Assembly: GCA_003972865.1 (NCBI GenBank)
Contig: QOAX01000273.1
Location: 1-13,075 of the forward strand
Origin: Verrucomicrobiota bacterium
GTDB lineage: Bacteria; Verrucomicrobiota; Verrucomicrobiia; Limisphaerales; UBA1096
Reading direction: 5' to 3'
Length of the DNA stretch: 13,075 bases
Below, piece after piece: positions 1 to 5,502 of this stretch (positions are counted from its first letter, which is position 1; each line of letters starts with the position of its first letter). The position numbers were made by a program, and so were the translations under genes. The notes beneath the pieces were generated by a model. It was given only the letters and a program-made list of their open reading frames with translations. It was not told the DNA's origin and did no database searches.

Positions 1-74
1 GGCGTATCGCCCCTGGCCTTCATCTTCTTTTTGACCTTGTCCCTGCCGGAACCCTGTGCCACCCGACAACACAT
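1..74 (-). other. open frame at left edge, possible start of a gene downstream of ubiD
   Basis: On the minus strand an ATG at 74-72 lies seven bases after the ubiD stop and opens a frame with no stop to the window edge (24 codons, Lys/Arg-rich, with a second in-frame ATG at 23-21 preceded by a purine-rich AAAAAGAAG stretch). It could be the N-terminus of the next gene in a ubiD operon, started at either ATG. The fragment is too short to assign a family, and chance openness over 74 bases is quite possible. I see nothing else in positions 1-80. Confidence 0.2.
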
Positions 75-80
75 CTGGAG

Positions 81-1616
81 TTACTTTCGTTTGTTTAAAT
101 AATCGTCAATCTTCAATTTGGTGGATTCATCCATTTTGATGAGGGGAGGCCAGGTGCGGCGATAGCCTTCGGCGGGGAGTTTTTTTGTGGCATCGATGCC
201 GAGCTTGGTGCCGACGGCGATCTCGGTTGTGGCGTGGTCGAGGACGTCGGCGGGGCCTTTTGTGAAGATGCTGTCGCGCTGCGGGTCGGTGCATGCGCAG
301 AGGCGGAAGAGGACTTCGCTGGTGTTGTGCACGTCCACTTCGGCGTCGACGATGATGATGTATTTGGTGAACATCATCTGGCCCATGCCCCAGAGGCCGT
401 TCATGATTTTGAATGCCTGCATCGGGTAGGTTTTCCTGATGCTCACGAAGACGAGGTTGTGAAAAACGCCCTCGGCCGGCAGCGCGATGTCCACAATCTC
501 CGGGAAGGTCATCCGCAGGATCGGCAGGAACAGCTTCACGCTGGCGCTGCCCATGTAAAAGTCCTCCATCGGCGGGATGCCGACGATCGTCGCCGGGTAA
601 ACGGCCTGCTTGCGGTGGGTGATGGCGGTGATGTGTAAAACAGGATAAGGTTCTGGCAGGGTGTAGTAGCCGGTGTGATCGCCGAATGGCCCTTCGTCAC
701 GAAGCGGTTCGGTCGGATCTACGTAGCCCTCGATCACGATATCGGCGTTGGCCGGAACCTCGAGGTCGTTGGTTTCGCACTTCACCAATTCGACCGACTT
801 GCGGCGGAGGTAGCCGGCGAGCAGAAACTCATCCAGCCCGTCCGGCAGCGGCGCGGTGGCGCAAAAGGTGAACACCGGGTCGCCGCCGAGGAAGACGGCC
901 ACCGGCATGCGGTCGCCGGTCTCGTAGTAGCGGCGCCCGTGCCGCGCAGCGACTTTCTGCAACTGCCAGTGCATGCCGGTCGATTGGCCGTTATAAACCT
1001 GCATGCGATACAGGCCAAGGTTGCGGTCGCCAGTGTCAGGGTCGCGGGTGACGACACAGGGCAGCGTGAGGAACCGCCCGCCATCGAGCGGCCAACATTT
1101 CAGGATCGGCAGGTCGAGGAGGGACGGTGGGCTGGAATCCAGGGTTGTGGGATCGTCGACGTCCGGTGCGCTTGGCCAGGGCTCGGTTCGCGGGGCCGGG
1201 GCGTCGAACCGGTGGATGACCTCCTTGCATGCGCCGGTCTTGGCGCGCTTGGGCTTGGCGTGGCGCAGGGTCAGCGCCTGGCCAAGCAGCGCGAAGGTTT
1301 CGCGGATGCCGGTGGGCGGCTTGGCCTGGATGAGTGAACCCAGTTCGGCGGCGACGGCATCGACGCTCTCCGCGCCAAGCGCCATGGCCATGCGCCTAGC
1401 CGAGCCCATGGTGTTGATGGCGACCGGGTGCGGCGAAACCCGCCCGTTGACGGTCGGCTGCTCGATGAGCAGCGCCCGGCCGCCGTCCGGCTTTTTCATC
1501 TCGCGATCGGCTAGCTCGGTGATCTCCAGCTCGGTGGCCAGCGGCTGGCTGACGCGGGTCAGTTCACCCGCCTGCTCGAGGGCGTCCAGGAATGCCGCGT
1601 ATGATTCGTAGGCCAT
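81..1616 (-). CDS. ubiD: UbiD-family prenylated-FMN-dependent decarboxylase
   Basis: The 511-residue product matches the UbiD family in length (about 490-510 residues) and motifs. Residues 199-217 carry the GLYRMQ...GMHWQ block, in which Arg204 corresponds to the conserved active-site arginine. Residues 279-290 carry KCETNDLEVPA, in which Glu281 and Glu286 have the five-residue spacing of the catalytic glutamates, followed by EGPFGDHTGYY near 308-318. Family members remove a carboxylate from aromatic or unsaturated acids using prenyl-FMN made by UbiX; in respiratory bacteria the usual role is ubiquinone or menaquinone synthesis. No ubiX is visible here, so the substrate is unproven. The start is the ATG at 1616-1614, with no clear Shine-Dalgarno. 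The stretch at about 137-166, rich in Pro, Asp and Ser, looks longer than in the E. coli enzyme as I recall it, and includes a copy of the window's recurrent palindrome (read as WPS). A second copy is read as LGQA at 111-114. The gene is divergent from the sulfatase. Confidence 0.9.
   Translation of the reverse strand: MAYESYAAFLDALEQAGELTRVSQPLATELEITELADREMKKPDGGRALLIEQPTVNGRVSPHPVAINTMGSARRMAMALGAESVDAVAAELGSLIQAKPPTGIRETFALLGQALTLRHAKPKRAKTGACKEVIHRFDAPAPRTEPWPSAPDVDDPTTLDSSPPSLLDLPILKCWPLDGGRFLTLPCVVTRDPDTGDRNLGLYRMQVYNGQSTGMHWQLQKVAARHGRRYYETGDRMPVAVFLGGDPVFTFCATAPLPDGLDEFLLAGYLRRKSVELVKCETNDLEVPANADIVIEGYVDPTEPLRDEGPFGDHTGYYTLPEPYPVLHITAITHRKQAVYPATIVGIPPMEDFYMGSASVKLFLPILRMTFPEIVDIALPAEGVFHNLVFVSIRKTYPMQAFKIMNGLWGMGQMMFTKYIIIVDAEVDVHNTSEVLFRLCACTDPQRDSIFTKGPADVLDHATTEIAVGTKLGIDATKKLPAEGYRRTWPPLIKMDESTKLKIDDYLNKRK
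1171..1180. repeat. iterated palindrome variant CTTGGCCAGG (ubiD, WPS phase)
   Basis: An exact copy of the near-palindromic form, extended left as GCGCTTGGCC (1168-1177). Read on the minus strand in ubiD as Trp-Pro-Ser. Confidence 0.85.
1277..1286. repeat. iterated palindrome variant, reverse orientation (ubiD, LGQ phase)
   Basis: CCTGGCCAAG on the plus strand. Read in ubiD as Leu-Gly-Gln-Ala at residues 111-114. Confidence 0.85.
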
Positions 1617-1730
1617 GAGGGGGTGCTTGTTTCGACGCCGCAGCCCGGAGGCGGAGCCCGGGGCAGCTTATTGGCTCGACTGCGCTTGGCCAAGCCCTAC
1701 AATCCGCGTCCCCAACAAATCCATGAATCG
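1617..1730. promoter_or_regulatory. divergent intergenic region between ubiD and the sulfatase
   Basis: This 114-bp spacer must hold the promoters of both divergent genes unless ubiD is transcribed from elsewhere. On the plus strand, TACAAT at 1698-1703 is a 5/6 match to a -10 box, and TCGACT at 1676-1681 is a 4/6 match to a -35 box at 16-bp spacing. The perfect palindrome GCTTGGCCAAGC (1684-1695) fills most of that spacer. The assignment is tentative: the boxes are weak and sigma specificity in this lineage is not known to me. No strong ribosome-binding site precedes either start. Confidence 0.3.
1682..1695. repeat. iterated palindrome, perfect, intergenic
   Basis: GCTTGGCCAAGC at 1684-1695 is a 12-bp perfect palindrome, with the left side extended to GCGCTTGGCC. 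It is one of two intergenic copies and lies inside the candidate sulfatase promoter. Confidence 0.95.
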
Positions 1731-3215
1731 ATGAAACAAAAGACGATCCAACGCTTCGGCCGCCTGGCCGCAGCCGCCGCATTCTGCCTCGCGCTTGGCC
1801 AAGCGCACGCCAAGGCCAAGCCGAATGTGCTGTTCCTCTTCGCCGACGACCAATGCTTCGAGACAATCGGCGCGCTTGGCCTGACCGACATCGACACGCC
1901 GAACCTCGACCGCCTGGTGAACCGCGGCACGCAGTTCACCCGCGCGTACAACATGGGCTCGTGGAGCGGCGCGGTCTGCGTGGCCAGCCGCCACATGCTC
2001 ATCACCGGCCGACACATCTGGCGGGCGCAACAGGCGTCGCAGGTGCTGCGCGGCAAAGGCAAAAACCTCACGCCCGCACAGCAGGCCACACGCGAGGCGG
2101 AGTACGCCAACCTCTGGCCGCAGGTCATGGGACGCGCCGGTTACCAGACGTTTTTCACCGGCAAATGGCATATCCAAGCTCCCGCCGACAAGGCGTTTCA
2201 GGTCGCCCGTAACATTCGCGGCGGCATGCCGAACCAGACACCGCAGGGCTACAACCGGCCGCTGCCCGGCAAGCCCGACCCGTGGAGCCCGTACGACGTG
2301 AAGTTCGACGGATTCTGGAAGGGCGGCAAGCATTGGAGCGAGGTGGTCGCGGACGACGCGGTCGATTACATCGGCGAAGCCAAGCGGGACGAGCGGCCGT
2401 TCTTCATGTACATCGCGTTCAACGCGCCGCACGACCCCCGGCAGGCGCCGAAAGAGTACGTCGACCGCTACCCGTTGAGCCGCATCAAGGTGCCGGAAAA
2501 TTATCTCGACGAGTACCCGTACAAGGACTCCATCGGCTGCGGTGCCAATCTGCGCGACGAGAAACTCGGGCCGTTCCCCCGCACGCACCACGCGGTGAAG
2601 GTGCACCGACAGGAATATTACGCGATCATCGAGCACATGGACGCGCAGGTCGGGCGCATCCTCGACGCGCTCGATGCCTCCGGCCAGGCGGAGAACACCT
2701 ACATCTTTTTCAGCGCCGACCACGGGCTGGCGGTCGGCCATCACGGGTTGTTCGGTAAGCAGAACCTGTACGATCACAGCACGCACGTGCCGTTCATCGC
2801 GGTTGGCCCGGGCATCAAGGCCAGCCACAAAATCGACGCGCCAATTTACCTGCAGGACGTGATGGCCACGTCGCTGGACATCGCCGGGGCCAAGCGCCCG
2901 GAGCAGGTTGAGTTCCAGAGCCTGCTGCCGCTGCTCAGTGGCAAGACCACGGAGTCCGAAGTCAAGGCCGTTTACGGTGCGTACCTAGGCCTGCAGCGCT
3001 CGGTCACGGTCGGCAACTGGAAGCTCATCCTTTATCCGAAAATCTCCAAGGCCCGCTTGTACAACATCAAGCGGGACCCGCTTGAGATGAAAGACCTTGC
3101 GGACAACAAGAAAACAGAGAAGGTCATAAAACGGTTGTACAAGCGGCTGTTGAATCTGCAAAAGGCCAACAACGACTCGCTGGATCTCAAGGCAGCTTTC
3201 CCAAAGCTGGGCTAA
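1731..3215 (+). CDS. secreted type I sulfatase (formylglycine-dependent)
   Basis: I start this 494-residue protein at the ATG at 1731 because it begins a good signal peptide: basic MKQKTIQRFGR, an Ala-rich hydrophobic core, and likely cleavage after AHA at residue 27. The in-frame GTG, TTG or CTG positions further upstream would only add an odd Pro/Gly-rich leader. The mature part opens with PNVLFLFADDQ (Asp39, Asp40, metal ligands). Cys83 in CVASR followed by LITGR is the residue expected to become formylglycine. TGKWH at 143-147, NAPHD at 231-235, SADHG at 328-332 and Lys343 fit the remaining alkaline-phosphatase-fold sulfatase active site. The motif is CxAxR rather than the textbook CxPxR. 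Such enzymes release sulfate from sulfated polysaccharides, choline sulfate or similar esters; the substrate cannot be read from sequence. It needs a maturase (FGE or anSME), which is not in this window. It is followed after 21 bp by two outer-membrane genes, probably in one operon. Confidence 0.93.
   Translation: MKQKTIQRFGRLAAAAAFCLALGQAHAKAKPNVLFLFADDQCFETIGALGLTDIDTPNLDRLVNRGTQFTRAYNMGSWSGAVCVASRHMLITGRHIWRAQQASQVLRGKGKNLTPAQQATREAEYANLWPQVMGRAGYQTFFTGKWHIQAPADKAFQVARNIRGGMPNQTPQGYNRPLPGKPDPWSPYDVKFDGFWKGGKHWSEVVADDAVDYIGEAKRDERPFFMYIAFNAPHDPRQAPKEYVDRYPLSRIKVPENYLDEYPYKDSIGCGANLRDEKLGPFPRTHHAVKVHRQEYYAIIEHMDAQVGRILDALDASGQAENTYIFFSADHGLAVGHHGLFGKQNLYDHSTHVPFIAVGPGIKASHKIDAPIYLQDVMATSLDIAGAKRPEQVEFQSLLPLLSGKTTESEVKAVYGAYLGLQRSVTVGNWKLILYPKISKARLYNIKRDPLEMKDLADNKKTEKVIKRLYKRLLNLQKANNDSLDLKAAFPKLG
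1791..1806. repeat. iterated palindrome, 16-bp full form
   Basis: GCGCTTGGCCAAGCGC is the longest perfect copy in the window. Read as Ala-Leu-Gly-Gln-Ala in the sulfatase signal peptide. A half-site GGCCAA follows at 1814-1819. Confidence 0.97.
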
Positions 3216-3236
3216 CCCTTATTTCCCACCAACTCT

Positions 3237-5483
3237 TTGAGCAATCTAATTGATCGGCCGGCGATACAGCGGACAACAATCTTCACAACACTGTTCGCGC
3301 TTGGCCTTGGCCAAGCAGCAATCGCTGCCGAGCACTCCATCATCGCGCCGGAAAGCAAAGGCACTTTCCGGGGTCGTCCAACCATCGCTGCTGTGCTCGT
3401 CGACCAAGCCCCCGACATCGACGGCCATCTCATTGACGAAGCATGGAGCTTGGCCCAGCCGGCTGGCGAGTTCCTTCAAAAGGAACCCAAGCAGAATATA
3501 CCACACTCACAACGCACTGAGTTTCGTGTACTCTACAATAATGATACCCTATTTGTTGGCGTGTGGTGTTTTGATACGGAGGCCCGTAATATTATTGCCC
3601 ACACCATGGAACGTGATGTTATGATGCGTTATGAAGACATGGTAAATATCACGCTGGATACCTTTCAAGACCGCAGGAATGGCTATTTATTTACGGTTAA
3701 TCCTAATGGAGCCAGGAGTGATGCAACTGTTAGTAACAATACTTCGCGCAACGGTGAATGGGATGGGGCGTGGAGAGCGAAAAGTAAAAAACATGCCTGG
3801 GGTTGGAGTACTGAAGTTGCTATCCCTTTCAAGTCATTGAGTTTTGACGAAAAGAACGACAGCTGGGGAATCAACATCTACCGGAATATTGGCCGTTTTG
3901 GCGAGCGAGGTCAGTGGGCCAACTCACGTCGAACCAGTCGCAGCTATCATGTCTCCGGCTGTGGCAACTTGACTGGACTGCACGGGCTCAGACAGGGGAT
4001 CGGGCTGGATATCACGCCCTATGCGACAGGTAAATATAGTAAAGACTACGACTCCAGGGATTCTGATCTACTTGGGGATTTTGGAGTTGATATTCGCTAT
4101 CGACTCACGCCCAGCCTAACCGCCCTAGCCAGCGTAAACACCGATTTTGCGGAGACGGAAATCGACACACGCCAAGTCAACTTCACCCGGTACCCGCTGT
4201 TCTTTCCGGAGAAACGGCAGTTTTTTCTAGAGGACTCAGGTATTTTTGGTTTCGGAGGTGGGGAATCATCACGACGCCGACGTTCACGAGATTCCTCGGA
4301 CGCTCTGTTGATGCCGTTTTTCAGTCGGCGAATCGGCCTAAGCAGTAAAGGGCAGATTACCCCCATTCAGTTTGCCGGAAAAGTGACGGGACGAATAAAG
4401 GACTACAACATCGGCCTGCTCGATGCGGTGGTGGAGGGAGACGACCATCCTCGCAATGCTTTCGTCGGCCGCGTCAGTCGCAATGTATTCGAGCAATCGT
4501 CGTTCGGATTCCTGACCACCATAGGTGATCCCAACTCGGATGAAATGAACTCGGTGACGGGTGTCGACTTTCAGTACCGCAACACTGACTTCATGGGTGG
4601 GCACACCTTCGAGGTAAACCTTTATGCGCTAGGTTCCTACTCCGAGGATTTGGGTGGCTTGGAACCGGCCTGGGCAACCAACGCAAAGTTATATGACCGG
4701 AATATCGAACTGTCGGCCAGCGTGATGGAGATCGGCAACGACTTCAACCCGGCCATGGGCTTCGTGCGTCGGCGAGGAACACGGCGTTACATGCTCGAAG
4801 CGGATTTCATACCCTACTTCGAGGAAATCAGTTGGTTGCGAAACACCCGCCACGGTTACGAGGCGGAGCTTTACACCGATCTCGGGAATGATGTCGTGAA
4901 CACCAAGCAGACCTTCAACCTGGCATCCCTTTCCTTTGAAAGCCAGGAACTTCTCTCTTTTTCGGTCTCGCACTTTACTGATCACCCGAAAAAGGACTTT
5001 GATATTTCAGATGGAACTATAATTCCGGCGGGGGATTATGATTGGTGGAATGCGAGGCTTTCTTTGAACACCGGTTTGTATCGAAAGTTCGCCGCAGCCA
5101 ATTCCTACACCGTGGGCGGGTTTTACGATGGCAACCGGCAACAACTTTCGTCTACACTCGTTTATCGCCCAACGAAACGAATTTCACTCACCTTGGATTA
5201 CTCCCTGAACCTCATTGATTGGGAGCAATTTGAGGATTCAACTATTAATCTGATTTCCGGAAGGGTTCAGTACAGCTTTACCCCGGACCTGACCCTTTTT
5301 AACCTAATCCAATATGACGACATATCAAATTCAATCGGGGTCAACAGTCGACTGCAGTGGGAGTACAAACCGGGCGCGAAGATGTTCTTCGTGGTCAACC
5401 AGGGGTATGTCGACGAGACGACCGGCTTCGTGATTAGGGACCTTGAGGTGGTGGCCAAGGTCGGCGGACTATTCCGTTTTTAA
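3237..5483 (+). CDS. DUF5916-type outer-membrane protein with CBM9-like N-terminal domain (paralogue A)
   Basis: The 748-residue protein has a signal peptide ending near residue 31 (hydrophobic core with LFALGLGQAAIAA), a CBM9-like beta-sandwich at about 48-225 (DQAPDIDGHLIDEAW; FRVLYNNDTLFVGVWCFD; NITLDTFQDRRNGYLF), and a DUF5916-like domain at about 240-748 (RLTPSLTALASVNTDFAETE; FFPEKRQFFLEDSGIF; FFSRRIGL) that should form an outer-membrane beta-barrel. It ends in Phe (GLFRF), as outer-membrane proteins often do. No function is established for this family; carbohydrate binding or uptake is inference. The start is the TTG at 3237: no ATG, GTG or better TTG fits before the signal peptide, and the frame is closed upstream by the sulfatase stop (3213-3215), which is in the same frame. 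It is strongly similar to the next gene (tandem duplication). Several stretches have GC near 45-50%, clearly below the sulfatase. An Arg/Ser-rich loop sits at 341-355. Confidence 0.85.
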   Translation: MSNLIDRPAIQRTTIFTTLFALGLGQAAIAAEHSIIAPESKGTFRGRPTIAAVLVDQAPDIDGHLIDEAWSLAQPAGEFLQKEPKQNIPHSQRTEFRVLYNNDTLFVGVWCFDTEARNIIAHTMERDVMMRYEDMVNITLDTFQDRRNGYLFTVNPNGARSDATVSNNTSRNGEWDGAWRAKSKKHAWGWSTEVAIPFKSLSFDEKNDSWGINIYRNIGRFGERGQWANSRRTSRSYHVSGCGNLTGLHGLRQGIGLDITPYATGKYSKDYDSRDSDLLGDFGVDIRYRLTPSLTALASVNTDFAETEIDTRQVNFTRYPLFFPEKRQFFLEDSGIFGFGGGESSRRRRSRDSSDALLMPFFSRRIGLSSKGQITPIQFAGKVTGRIKDYNIGLLDAVVEGDDHPRNAFVGRVSRNVFEQSSFGFLTTIGDPNSDEMNSVTGVDFQYRNTDFMGGHTFEVNLYALGSYSEDLGGLEPAWATNAKLYDRNIELSASVMEIGNDFNPAMGFVRRRGTRRYMLEADFIPYFEEISWLRNTRHGYEAELYTDLGNDVVNTKQTFNLASLSFESQELLSFSVSHFTDHPKKDFDISDGTIIPAGDYDWWNARLSLNTGLYRKFAAANSYTVGGFYDGNRQQLSSTLVYRPTKRISLTLDYSLNLIDWEQFEDSTINLISGRVQYSFTPDLTLFNLIQYDDISNSIGVNSRLQWEYKPGAKMFFVVNQGYVDETTGFVIRDLEVVAKVGGLFRF
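3297..3316. repeat. iterated palindrome with tandem half-site
   Basis: GCGCTTGGCC (3297-3306) runs directly into CTTGGCCAAG (3306-3315). Read as LGLGQA in the signal peptide of paralogue A. Confidence 0.95.
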
Positions 5484-5502
5484 TCATTGATTGGAATAAT
5501 AG

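Noticed and set aside
1623..1730. N-terminal extension of the sulfatase from upstream alternative starts
   Set aside because: It would put a Pro/Gly/Arg-rich leader in front of a normal signal peptide and would consume the divergent promoter region.
1668..2828. Long open frame on the minus strand opposite the sulfatase
   Set aside because: It is antisense to a gene with a full set of sulfatase motifs, has a low-complexity Val/Arg/Ala-rich composition typical of GC-rich shadow frames, and matches no domain I recognise.
5484..5502. Promoter or terminator between the two DUF5916 genes
   Set aside because: The gap is only 19 bp, with no stem-loop and no clear promoter boxes; co-transcription is simpler.
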